Source of the DNA: Rutpela maculata
Taxonomy: Eukaryota > Arthropoda > Insecta > Coleoptera > Cerambycidae
NCBI GenBank assembly: GCA_936432065.2
Contig: OW386293.2
Coordinates: 43,557,923 to 43,621,922 of the forward strand
DNA length: 64,000 nt
Direction: 5' to 3'
The position numbers were made by a program, and so were the translations under genes. This document shows positions 21,125 through 31,050 of the stretch, piece by piece. The notes under the pieces are model-generated. The model did no database searches. It was not told the DNA's origin and saw only the letters and a list, made by a program, of their open reading frames with translations. The first letter of the stretch is position 1, and each line of letters starts with the position of its first letter.

Positions 21125-21640
21125 TTTCTAGGAATAACCCTTGATAGTCACTTGGAGTGGGGTAAACAAATTGAAAATGTATGTGCTAAAATTAACAAGA
21201 GCTTTTATGTCATAAATTCATTAAAAAATAATTTAAATACTAATACACTTTTGAATGTATATTACTCATTTGTTTATTCCGCAATTTCTTACAATATTAT
21301 AGTGTGGGGTCAATCTAGTCAAACATGTAGAATATTTATTATTCAAAAAAGGATACTTAGGCTAATCTTTAATCTTGATTATAATCAATCTTGTCGTGAA
21401 ATATTTAGAAAACATAAAATTTTGACGGTGACATCTATATATTTGATGAAACTCTTGACGTATATTTATGTAAATAGGAACAAATTTATTCAAAATGGAG
21501 ATTTCCACACATACCCTACAAGGGGAAGAAATTCTGTTTCAGTAGACAGCTTTAAGAACCGCCTTAAAAAACTCTTAATAAGTAATTCGTTTTATACTTT
21601 AAATGAATTTATTAGTTTTTTAAGCACCAAAGTCGCCTGA
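21125..21640 (+). pseudogene. Daphne/CR1-like RT C-terminal fragment
   Basis: Reads FLGITLDSHLEWGKQIENV, then KINKSFYVINSLKN, YYSFVYSAISYNIIVWGQS, FIIQKRILRLIFNLDYNQSC, REIFRKHKILTVTSIYLMK and TRGRNSVSVD. These are the post-catalytic thumb blocks of Daphne/Crack/CR1-type non-LTR elements. The frame is open through to the natural stop at 21638-21640, but the catalytic part is absent because the copy is 5'-truncated. The clean frame suggests this insertion is fairly recent. Confidence 0.85.
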
Positions 21641-21916
21641 AGGGGCTACAGTTTGTTTGTAAATTGTTCTTTCTTTTATTTATTTTTTAATCTTGTGTAG
21701 GTCCCATGCTTCGAATGTTTTTACACTCAGACATATTTATTGTTTTTACAAATTTTTATTTATACCTACATACACTATTATTACGCATAATATTGTAGAT
21801 ATTAATGTTATTATACGCTGTTAACACAGCTCTCAATTTTTGACATGTCTCATCTATTGTATAAAATAGTTAAAGAGATCAATAAAGTTATTATTATTAT
21901 TATTATTATTATTAAT
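21125..21916 (+). mobile_element. 5'-truncated non-LTR element with (TTA)n tail
   Basis: Begins abruptly inside the YLG block of an RT, and ends with a (TTA/TAT)n tail at 21888-21916 after a ~250-base 3' UTR containing AATAAAG. It is inserted in the Sola-like transposase coding region. Confidence 0.82.
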
Positions 21917-21952
21917 TAGAGACATCCCCCCAAGCAAAAATGTGCTGTTTTA

Positions 21953-22165
21953 CCGGTGCGGTAGCTCAATCGGTTAAGGCGTATTGAGTGGCGAATATGC
22001 TGATCGACTGCCTACCGCTGTGGGTTCGACCCCCTGCCCCGGTATTGACAACACCGGTGGGTGTGGATGTATGTCTGCGTTTTTCAAATGTGTAACCCCT
22101 TCCGCACAGCCTTGGCTATGGATTTGGGGGTTGTCTACTATCTGTGGTGTGTTTATGTGTTTATG
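21953..22165 (+). mobile_element. tRNA-derived SINE
   Basis: Starts with a tRNA-like head: TAGCTCAATCGGTTAAGGC (A box, 21962-21980) and GGGTTCGACCCCC (B box, about 22023-22035). A tRNA-unrelated body follows (GGTGGGTGTGGATGTATG, CTTGGCTATGGATTTGGGGG), ending near a GTTTATG-repeat at 22148-22165. It lies between the (TTA)n tail of the nested retrotransposon and resumption of the transposase frame. The right boundary is approximate and no TSD was found. Confidence 0.78.
21961..22035 (+). promoter_or_regulatory. Pol III internal A and B boxes
   Basis: TAGCTCAATCGGTTAAGGC fits an A box and GGGTTCGACCC fits a B box. The spacing of about 42 bases and the pseudo-anticodon arm fit a tRNA-derived SINE head rather than a working tRNA gene. 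Confidence 0.75.
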
Positions 22166-22186
22166 TTTAAATGAAATAGATGGTGA

Positions 22187-22793
22187 AAATTCTAAGGGGT
22201 CCGAAGACATTCCATTACATAAAATAGCCAACAAACTAGCAGGGAAACGTTGTCAAAAGGAGGGCACGATCACTCAAGAAGGGCTTATAATTCAGTGTTA
22301 CGACAAAGTCATTGAATGCGAAAGCGAATCACGACAAGAGCAGGATCTAAGCCACGAAGTAGATAACACAGTTGACCGTTCTCCCCCCATGTCCGAAGAA
22401 CATTATTACGATTCGGATGCAGATCCGCCATACGGATTTTGTGAAGTGCCTAAATGCAACGTGGAAGTTTTTAGTGTTTGTCATCGATGTGAAATTCTCT
22501 TGTGTTATAATCACTCTATGAACAATGACTCCTGTAGAAATCATAAATTAAGTAGGGTCAATAAAAATTCAACAAAGCTTCATGTTGTATATACAAAAAG
22601 TGGTCTAAATCACGAGAAAACTCAAAACAATAGTTCGTTGGAACCAACAATGGCTAGAAAGGTTTACCCTGAAGATTTTTTGGTTGAAGGTGCATCAAAA
22701 GAACACGAAACTATTAGAAAACGTAAACCAAATAAGCAGAAGGTAGCAAAGAAATTAAGAGATTGTGGAAAACAGTTCCATCTAGGTTTATAA
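22187..22793 (+). pseudogene. Sola-like transposase, N-terminal region with Cys/His cluster
   Basis: After the SINE, the frame gives SKGSEDIPLHKIANKLAGK, an acidic stretch (YYDSDADPPYGFCEVPKCNV), then a Cys/His cluster: FCEVPKC, VCHRCEILLCYNH, CRNHK. The pattern C-x4-C...C-x2-C...C-x2-H...C-x2-H is likely a zinc-binding DNA-recognition module. The end (RKRKPNKQKVAKKLRDCGK) is basic. Around 22765-22793 the reading passes to another frame (next feature), so there is a frameshift. The frame upstream of 22187 is SINE sequence read through by chance. Confidence 0.68.
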
Positions 22794-23056
22794 AAGAGAT
22801 GTGTAATTCGAATAATTGTCAAAAATTAGGCAGAATGTGTCACCAAATTAGCGACGAGCAAAGGAAGAACATTTTTGATGACTACTATCGTTTGGAAAAT
22901 CTCACAAGACAAAGAGAGTTTTTGATTCGCCATATGAAAAAACAGACCTCTACCAGAAGAACAACCAATACTCAATCTCGTAGGAATTATAGCATTCACT
23001 ATTACTTCACCATAAATGGTAATCCTACTGCTGTATGCAAAAAGTTTTTTTTTTAA
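22763..23056 (+). pseudogene. Sola-like transposase, second segment
   Basis: This frame reads KMxCNSNNCQKLGRMCHQIS-type sequence followed by RKNIFDDYYRLENLTRQREF, IRHMKKQTS, NYSIHYYFTINGNPTAVCKK. The block 'FxxYYxLxxxxxQRxFLxxxVxxxxxxRxR ... Y..xxxGxxxxVCKxFFxxTLGIS' is conserved in a widespread family of insect transposon proteins. The frame breaks in a run of ten Ts (23045-23054), where one base more or less restores the continuation in the next feature. Confidence 0.75.
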
Positions 23057-23423
23057 CACTTTGGGTATTTCTGAACGCACAGCGCGTACAGCACTGTGCA
23101 AAGTTAACGAGACAGGGGTTTTGCAAAAAGAAATGAGAGTAGGTAGGCACAGGAGCGAACAACAGTTGCAAAAAGAGCATCAAATGCTAGTCATGATAGA
23201 GAAACACATTCCCCCGAATGGAGTCTCATTATTGTCGAGCAAAATCAACGAAAATGTACCTTCACTCGAATTTGACTATGCAAATAATGTATTCTCTTTT
23301 TTTGATGAATGGCAGAAAAGTGGAAGCAACGAGACACCGAGTGTGTCCACTTACAGAAAAATATTTAAAAGGAAAAATGTATGTATGTATAAAGGATCAA
23401 TGCACATTATGCATGACCTATAA
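23016..23423 (+). pseudogene. Sola-like transposase, helix-turn-helix segment
   Basis: Continues as FFFNTLGISERTARTALCKV (a helix-turn-helix-like segment), then HRSEQQLQKEHQMLVMIEKH, IPxNxSHY-equivalent region and DEWQKSGSNETPSVSTYRKI. Conserved pieces of the family (VCKxFFLxTLxIS, then 'TYRxIF') remain in order. The frame is left again near 23365-23375 in an A-rich run, passing to the catalytic segment. Confidence 0.75.
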
Positions 23424-24411
23424 GCAGGGTACCAAGAAAGTAAAAGAAGATCTAAAAGATCGTTATGACAAGCATACTGCTGAAAAAAATAAGGTCCGAC
23501 AAATCAAAGCAACATCTAAGGAAGCTGCATTAAAAGACAAGAGCATTTTGTGTGGAGTCTTTGACCTGCAACAAGTGACTTATGTTCCAATTAGACAGGA
23601 AAGTGCCTTGTTTTATAAAACTCGTTTAAGTTACTTTAATTTTACTTTTTATGATCTTGCCAATAAGGAATGTTTTAGATTTCCGTGGCACGAAGGTAGT
23701 AGTAAACGTGGATCCTCAGAAATAACCACGTGTATCTTTAAAGTTTTGGAACATTACAATAGTAAGGAAACAAAGACTCTCTCCCTGTATTCAGACAGAT
23801 GCTTTGGCCAAAATAAAAACATGATAATGCCAACAATGATGCTGTATGCTGTAAGAAAATTGGCAAATTTAGAAACGATCTCATTGAGATTTTTTGAAGC
23901 CAATCATGGACAAAGTGAGGGCAACTCGGTGCACAGTGTCATTAGCTATGCAGTGTCTAAAGCTGGAGACATCTTTGTACCTTCTCAATTATACCCTATA
24001 TTTCGACTAGCGCATCGAAATCATCCCTACAACGTAATCCCCATGAAATTTAGTGATTTCCTAGACTTCAAGTCGTTGTCCAAGGAACTTCGAATTTTAA
24101 AAGTACGAAAAAGCGAATCCGGATGCAACATTAACTGGACTAATATGGTGGAGGTAATGGTGAAGAAGAGTTCCCCTAAAACAATTTTTTTTAAAACCAG
24201 TCATCTTACTCCAACCTATGATTGTATTAAGTTGATGCGGAATATGAGATCTTCACTTGATATGGAGGTGACTTCTTTAAACAAGGAGCCCGTGAAAATT
24301 ACAAACACAAAGTATACAGATTTAATATCGTTCTGTACAGGAAAAACATCTGTGGTGTGGTTACCTGAATATCAAAAATTTTTCAAAAACTTACCGCATG
24401 ATAATAATTAG
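23350..24411 (+). pseudogene. Sola-like transposase catalytic domain (DUF7869-like)
   Basis: The frame gives KDQCTLCMTY, then LCGVFDLQQVTYVPIRQES (first acidic residue in FDLQQ with following P), FYDLANKECFRFPWHEGSSK, LSLYSDRCFGQNKNMIM (second acidic residue in SDxCxGQNxN), FFEANHGQSEGNSVHSVI and VVWLPEY at the end. DLQ ... SDxCxGQNxN ... GHxxxExDxxH-like blocks fit DDD/DDE transposases of the Sola type; proteins of this kind are also tagged DUF7869 in databases as I recall. In the third block the usual H is preserved but the acidic position (SEGNSVH) is Glu-x-x-x-x-His. The frame is open for ~350 codons to a stop at 24409-24411, so this is the best-preserved part and the element is recently dead. 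Confidence 0.8.
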
Positions 24412-24835
24412 AAAAGTGTTGGAAAATATTGCCACTAGATTATTTTATTACTTTCTTTTATTTTTTTGTAACTTATGTTAATAAAGGATATTTTTCTCGT
24501 TAGCTTATTTACAATTTTTACATAACAAACTGTCTTAAAAAGGAACGATATGCAAAAAATGTGCGTGACGTATCTTTCAATCATAAGTATATGATGTATC
24601 ACGAAGTGGCGTAAGTGAGTTTTCTAATTTTTTTTTCAAAAATAGCAAAAGTATTTTTTTTTTCATGAGTGGATATTAGAAGTGCTTAATGGTAAGAATA
24701 TACTGGCAAAAAACTAGAACTCACGTACTAATGACAATATTGGTAAACAAAGTCAAATGTTAAGCAATTTGGTTTTTTAAGTCTCCTGTAAAATTTATGA
24801 TATGCTGGTTTCGCCAGTTTGTGTTTTTAGGGACG
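24412..24835. other. Sola-like element 3' noncoding end
   Basis: AT-rich with AATAAAG near 24480, a subterminal ATCACGAAGTGGCGTAAGTG at 24598-24617 and the right TIR at 24811-24835. Confidence 0.7.
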
Positions 24836-24839
24836 ATAT

Positions 24840-26076
24840 TATAATATTGAGTATACTATATTATATTGTCACGAAAGCTACACACAATTGCCAAATTTCA
24901 TGATACAACAATTAGAAGTGGGTGAAACTCTTGGGCCTTATTATATAGATAGATAGATAGTTAGATACAGGTGGACCTAATAAAAGCATGTTAATAAAAT
25001 AAAAATTTTATTTGCCCTAATGGAAAAGATGAGCTTCTGCGTTTAGCGAAGTTGAGCGGGTACGCCTAAGTAAACAACTCTTCAAAACACGCTATAGAAG
25101 CCGTAGTCTACCTAATAAATAAATATATCTCGTTCTGTCATATAATTTAGGAAATCCTGCAAATTGACTTGGAATTTGATAAATTACATTTAATTAAGAT
25201 ATTCGTATTGGGTCGTTTCATTCTAATGCTAATATTTATTTCTCTATATCTGATAAATCATCATGTTAAATTTGCTCCTGCTGCGAGTAAATGAATTACT
25301 GCTACTTGAAAGACTAAATAAAAATTTAACGAGATAGCTCAATATGTAATTTAAAATATAAATACGCGTTGAAGGCGCATTAACTATATATGCGAAGCGT
25401 ATGGAACGCTGAAAATCAGCTCACGATTTTTCACTGTAATGAACCAATTAGTTGAAAACGAATAGTCATAATTTGTCTCGGATGGAAGTCTGAATAGAAA
25501 TCAAGCTTTTGAAGTAGTTTTCATAATCAACGAAACACTATAAATAAAAATAATGAATAATTTATTTTCCTTATAAGACAATAAGTAATAATTGTATAGC
25601 AAGTTAATCAATAATTTCTTGTAAAAATACATATACATATAATAAAACTCAACTAAAGTAAAATTGGTGTAAACACACAAAATCTGAGAGTGTAACAAAA
25701 TATCGACTTACTTTTAAATAAATGCATACCTTCACTAGACTTTATAGAGTCGCGTCAATGATTTAAAAGTCCGGGTACTAATGTGACAAGATGAATTTTT
25801 TAGCGGTTTCTTTATTTTGTAAAAGGCACGTGTAAAATCTTTCTGTCATATGTTAACATGATAAAAGCCTTTATTAAATCGAAAACTATATTTGAACATA
25901 CATCTATAAATATTTAGTTCTAAAAAATATAAATTGGTAAGAATTAACATTTTTTACCCACAGAATAAGTTCTGCATTCATAGGACTTTTTACATATGCT
26001 TCCAATATAATGTAAAACATTATTGTGCGTAAAGACATCTTTGGCCGTGGTGAAGTTGCCCCCACATATCGTTATG
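24840..26076. other. no gene; short GATA tract
   Basis: AT-rich with a (GATA)4-type tract at 24946-24962. No other structure recognised. Confidence 0.5.
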
Positions 26077-26694
26077 AAGATTCGATTTGAGTGTTTAGAA
26101 GGAGGAGTGGGATAAGTCGGAGTGAACGGATGTGCATCTGAAACTCTCCCATTTAAAATTCGAAAATTCCGGGCAAAACTGCATTAAATTTTGATAAAGT
26201 TCAGGTGAATTGTAGTTAAAAGAATTCCGCGTAAACCGATGTGTTATAACAAAAGAACAAAGTTGAAATAGAATTAATATTTGAAAATAACTAATACAGA
26301 ATTATTTAGTGGTCATCGGTGTGGTGCATAAAGAAACGAGCTTAAAGAAACGATTATATAAACAAACGACCCGACCCAAGCGATAAATAACAAATATAAG
26401 AGCTAAGTACCTTTAAATTTCTAAGTAAAACCATTGAAGTGCAAACGAATTTAATATAAATTAAACTCGTAATAATCAAATTCATTATTCTTAAAGTATG
26501 ATCATTACACTTTCTTAAAAATTTTCAAGTGAGGATTTTCATAATTATTAAAAGTATTCAAACGAATTTTATTTAAATTAAACCTGAACTAATCAATGAG
26601 GCATTGTTGATATATTGCGTCAAAACTGAATTCTCACAGCACTTCAAGTGGTATGCGTGGTGCAGACTTCGTTCAGAAAAATGGGATTTTCTAA

Positions 26695-26985
26695 GAAAAC
26701 ACACATACGCCGATGATCTCCTTCCTAATCGCCGCAGGACACATCTGGACTGAAAACAAACTTCAATAAAAGCCTAATAATGGAGCGAGACCCGTCAACA
26801 AAAGAGAGTTGGACCAGCGGAGATGAACACAAAATAGATAAATACTCCCTAAGAACAACGAACAAATTGAAGTACCTAGGAACAGACATGACGAACCAAC
26901 TGGAACGGAGAGAAACGATAAAGGAGAGAATCAAAATGGCATGCAGTCACGAGGGCAATAATACCGTTCACTGAGAAAAATAAAC
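26695..26985 (+). pseudogene. degenerate non-LTR RT with YADD
   Basis: HTYADDLL (26703-26720) is the motif C block with both catalytic Asp residues. After frame breaks, GLKTNFNKSLIM (near 26750-26785) matches 'GLxxNxxKTxxM', and NKLKYLGTDMTNQLERRETI and KERIKMA match the 'YLGxxxxxxLxxxxxIxxRIxxA' block. These are the usual order after motif C in non-LTR RTs of the I/Jockey/R1 range. Clade is not assigned. Multiple frameshifts; not functional. Confidence 0.7.
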
Positions 26986-27019
26986 TAGCATGGGACCTTA
27001 CAAAATGTATGTACATAGT

Positions 27020-27129
27020 CAGCATGACCTTAGTCCAACCCAGCGTGGACGTAGTAGGCCCAGCTTTATAACCCTGGGAGTGGCAGCAATGCCTACCGTA
27101 TACTGGTAAATCAATCAACCAATTAATCA
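27020..27129 (+). repeat. AATC-tail family 3' end
   Basis: CCTTAGTCCAACCCAGCGTG, GACGTAGTAGGCCCAGCT, CTGGGAGTGGCAGCAATGCC and a (AATC)n tail recur at 43790-43898 on this strand and inverted at 41613-41745. Confidence 0.88.
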
Positions 27130-27150
27130 AAGATTCAATTTGAGTGTTTA

Positions 27151-28320
27151 ACGTGAACTGTCGAACGCTACCCTTAGCATTACAAAAATATACATCACCT
27201 TCACCTCGGTTACTATATATGGTATTAAATAAGGTATACAAAATTTATTAAATGAAGAGTCTATGGAATTTAGCTGAAAGAACCCCGCACAATCTTAAAA
27301 GATCTATAATTTTCGAGTTATATCTTCCTTTAGTCTAGTAACACCATACTGTATTATACAGAGGGTTTCATAAGTAATGATACAATACTTATTAATTTAT
27401 AATTTAATGAGTCTACAATTTTTTTTTGTAATATGGTGGGGGTTATTTGGGGTGAGAAATCGTAACACTTCAATTTAGGTCTAGCTCCTAGAGGACGCTA
27501 CGTACGCTACGTTTAGGGCCGTAGCTTTTTTATCCGCAGCTTTATGATAGATTTCACGTAACAATGGTATTCTTCTGTAGTTTTTTAATAAAAAACGTAT
27601 ACTTGTTTCAACTCTCTAAATAGAACAAATCAAAAGTTCTATGCAAATTTTTTAATAGCCTTTTAAAATAATAATTTTTAAAAGTAGTCATTGATGCAGC
27701 TTTATCAGAGTAAATAATGAAACATTTTTGTCAAGTTTGCATGCAAGCAAAAAGTACCTAGCTGTTAAACAACCAATTTATTAAGCAATAATTAGTTGTT
27801 ACCGAGGTTGTTACAGAGAAGTATATTTAATTAAGACTTGTATTCTTTATTTATTTCTAATATTTTTTTTTTTATAAAAAATGCCTCAACATACATTTTT
27901 TCGAATTCTGAAATTCAATGGTTTGTGTATACTCGCAAGTAAAATGTAAAAGAATATTATAAACAAATACCACAAGACTTAATTAAATAAACTCTCTATA
28001 GCAACTAATTATTGTTTGAAAGATTGATTGTTTAACACGTACTTTTTGTTTTTATGCATAGGTACTCGATAAATATGTTTTTCTTGAAATTTCAGTTACT
28101 TTAATTCTCATACTGGGGATGTTTTTAGTGATAACTTTAGTATAATTGCTTAACAGAATCATGGTGTTGCGGTTTTTATACAAACCAGCATACATGTATG
28201 TCAAAATATTGCGCAAATCCCTAAATATATATAAAATTGTTATGAATATTCCTTCACATCCACAGTCCTGATAGTCTGATCATGCACAGAACTGACCAAC
28301 TGGTGGAGTACAAAGTAAAA
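27151..28320. other. AT-rich DNA, no gene recognised
   Basis: Nothing beyond short frames. Confidence 0.4.
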
Positions 28321-28372
28321 ATCTAATGAGAAATTAGAATATCAGAATGAAACTTGGTAGATGTATTATACA

Positions 28373-29350
28373 GGGTGGACCATTAATATGCCTTAGTAAA
28401 TTGTTGCTGTGGAAAAAGATACAGGGTGTTAAAATTGTATTTTTTTTGCAATATCTCCACTACCTCTTGACCGATTTTCTTCCAGTTTGGTAAGGAAACA
28501 TTTTTTAAGCTAAGAAACAATAATTTATGTATTACATCACGCTAGCCCGTGGAGGGCGCCTCATGAGCTATGCTTGATGATGAATTTTCTCTCTCTCTCT
28601 TTTTTTACGAAACGTAGTGGCACTTTTGACCAGAAAATCTCATGCAGGAGTCATTTCTACGTAAAAAAGGTACACTTGATAGAACTTGATAATTCCAACC
28701 GTTTTCGAGAAAACTGCCGTATAAATCTCAAAAACACTCTGAAAACAAACTCAATTTGAAAAGGAAAAATTGTATTTATTGAAAAGTGTGCTTTGGTGAC
28801 GTCTTAGTTCTGTCAAAATGTCAAACTATTGAAATTGTATGTAAATGACAGAACTAAGACGTCACCAAAGCACACTTTTCAATAAATACAATTTTTCCTT
28901 TTCAAATTGTATTTGTTTTCAGAGTGTTTTTGAGATCTATACGGCAGTTTTCTCGAAAACGGTTGGAATTATCAAGTTCTATCAAGTGTATCTTTTTTAC
29001 GTAGAAATGACGCCTGCATGAGATTTTCTAGTGAAAAGTGCCACTACGTTTTGTAAAAAAAAGAGAGAGAAAAAATTCATCATCAGGCATAGCACCTGAT
29101 TTGCCCTCCACGGGCTAGCGTGATGTAATACATAAATTATTGTTTCTTAGCTTGAAAAATGTTTCCTTGCCAAATTGGAAGAAGATCAGTCAAGAGGTAG
29201 TTGAGATATTGCAAAAAAAAATTACAAATTTAACACCCTGTATCTTTTTCCACAGCAACAATTTACTAAGGCATGTTTGGTTATATCCTCATATTTCGGT
29301 TCAAAGAATCTCCTCTTGAACTATGGCCCATTATTAATGGTCCATCCTGC
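28373..29350. repeat. near-perfect ~450-bp-arm hairpin
   Basis: The arms 28373-28815 and 28846-29350 are almost identical in inverted orientation, with a spacer of about 30 bases; the innermost 60 bases of each arm match perfectly. Ends read CAGGGTGGACCATTAA and its inverted equivalent TTAATGGTCCATCCTG. The right arm has an extra ~50 bases near 29281-29332. No protein recognised; two short frames are shadows of the arms. Confidence 0.9.
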
Positions 29351-29957
29351 ATAACCAAGAAAACACTTTTTGACATAACTGTCATTTTTTTCCTTTCCAG
29401 TTTCACCGGAAATGACCCCAGGTTTTGATTTTTAAACGGAACACCCTGTATATTATTATATTTTTGGAATCCTTGAAAAATTCTGAGTACGGTATCACCC
29501 TCCATATAAGTGACATTTCGACTCCATGAAAAAAATTTTACTCGAAATTTGTTGGTGCAGACCAGAAAAACTTGCTTTTAATGGACCGGTATGATGTCAG
29601 AAAAATCAAATCGAGCATAAAAATTTGAGAATGTCATGGGTCATCAAATTTGGCCTAACAAAACTGAATTTTATCAAATGGAACCATAATGGTAGAGCAC
29701 TACCATAAAATAGAGGATGTTCTAAGGAATTCGTGGATGTGCCCAAATTCGGAATACGTTAAATAACCACAACTAAATTTAGAAGCAAAATAGGTTTTAT
29801 CTTAATAAACGAGGAAAAGAACATTATTATATTATCCAACATATCTAGTAGGCGCGAAGACAACTGAAAAGCGTAATGTCGACAGTTACATTTTTTACTG
29901 GTGGTACAAGTTACTGGTGGTTGTTTTCTTGCTTTTTCGGGAATATTAATTATTGAA

Positions 29958-30143
29958 ATGTCGCGAATTCACACCAGAGATGAGCAAGTAGCAATAGCTG
30001 CACAAATATTATATTTTCAACATTACCCCGATAGACAATGTCCTGCTGACAATTACTTCAGAAGACTTGAGGCTCAGTTCAGAAGAGAACCAAATAAAAA
30101 CCCCGAAGTCCATGTAATTATTAATGAAGAATCGGATTCTTAA
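29958..30143 (+). CDS. small DUF4817-like helix-turn-helix ORF
   Basis: From the ATG at 29958 the ORF encodes 61 residues: MSRIHTRDEQVAIAAQ, then QHYPDRQCPADNYFRRLEA and QFRREPN, with an acidic end (INEESDS). 'xxExVAIxA ... FPDRxxPxxxxFxRLxxxFRR' resembles the DUF4817 helix-turn-helix proteins abundant in insect repeats; the middle is shorter than usual by about a dozen residues, so an internal deletion is likely. Upstream in-frame codons to 29901 look noncoding. It sits in the exact centre of the foldback, flanked by both arms. Role unknown; the fold suggests DNA binding. Confidence 0.5.
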   Translation: MSRIHTRDEQVAIAAQILYFQHYPDRQCPADNYFRRLEAQFRREPNKNPEVHVIINEESDS

Positions 30144-30395
30144 ATTTTTATGCTTGATTTGTTTTTTCTGACATCATACCGGTCCATCGCAAGTAATTTT
30201 TTCTGATCACGGCACTCTAGATGCACTAACAAATTTAGAGTCAAATCTTTTTCATGGAGTCGAAATATCACTTATGGGGTATCACCCTACTCAGAATTTT
30301 TCAAGGATTCCAAAAATATAATAATATACAAAATGTGTCAGAAAGTGCCTTCTTGATCATAGAATACATCTACCAAGTCTCATTCTGATATTCTA

Positions 30396-31050
30396 AAAAA
30401 TAAGGGAAAAAGGGGGTCTACCATGATCCGTTGACACTCGCTATACACCTACTCTTTTCATTTACATGGAAATAACTCAATTTGGATAGACCTTACTGTA
30501 ATAATATATTTGCTTATTTCTGAATTATTAATGAAATCATTTACATTTATGTTTAAGAATGTAAATATGTATGTAATTATTTGACCCACCCTTAGATTGC
30601 AATTGCAATCCACCATGTACAGATAATAAATCAACGCCCATGGAATAAAAATTATAGCTACATTAACAATTCTCTCTTAGTACTTGCACTCTGACATTTT
30701 CTTTTAGTTCTCTTGTGACATTAGTAAGTCGGGCTTTTTGTTCTAATATTTTATTTCAATATAACAAGCACTGAGCATGAAAATTCTTATTGAAACAGAA
30801 CTTTTTGTTTCAATTTTCCATTCGGAAGCAATAAAGTCTACCTTCCGTAACTAAAATAAATTGCCACCATTTTATAAAGGCAAATTTTATAAACAAATAT
30901 TGCGCGTTTTAGAAAAAAAATTGGTTCCAAGTACCCAATCCAACTTCGCCTAGAGAGGCAAAAAATGAAAGTCTGATGTACAAAATAACATTTTTGAGTG
31001 AAGTTATGGAACGTGCACTCAGGAGGGAGGAGAAAATCGGGTCGGTCAAT
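30396..31050. other. no gene recognised
   Basis: AT-rich sequence with no motif or repeat noticed. Confidence 0.4.

Larger units (their letters stand above)
20615..24835 (+). mobile_element. Sola-like DNA transposon, 4.2 kb, TIRs and ATAT TSD
   Basis: The ends are inverted over about 25 bases: the left reads CGTCCCTAAAAACACAAACT then GGCG, and the complement of the right is the same. ATAT flanks both sides (20611-20614 and 24836-24839), consistent with the 4-bp duplication of Sola elements. The interior encodes a transposase broken by at least three frameshifts and by a nested retrotransposon plus SINE (about 21120-22170). AGTGGCGTAA / ACTGGCGTAA repeats lie near both ends. Placement in Sola rests on TSD length plus the transposase motifs; a related, unclassified DDE superfamily is possible. 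Confidence 0.8.
26098..27129 (+). mobile_element. AATC-tail non-LTR element, copy 1, 21-bp TSD
   Basis: A 21-base duplication, differing at one base (AAGATTCGATTTGAGTGTTT plus A at 26077-26097; the second copy at 27130-27150 has A for the G), flanks the element. The 3' end is (AATC)n-like at 27104-27129. The interior holds degenerate RT with YADD. Blocks around 26465-26540 and 27025-27129 recur in the 41940-43898 element. Copy 1 is internally deleted or 5'-truncated relative to an intact element. Confidence 0.75.
28328..30395. mobile_element. foldback with DUF4817-like ORF, left arm interrupted
   Basis: The right arm (30150-30395) is the reverse complement of 29355-29620 plus the outermost 28328-28365. 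Shared blocks: AGAATATCAGAATGA, ACTTGGTAGATGTATT, GGAATCCTTGAAAAATTCTG, CGACTCCATGAAAA and GACCGGTATGATGTCAGAAA. In the right arm these are contiguous, so the 28373-29350 palindrome is a later insertion in the left arm. The centre (about 29620-30150) carries one short ORF. Confidence 0.72.
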
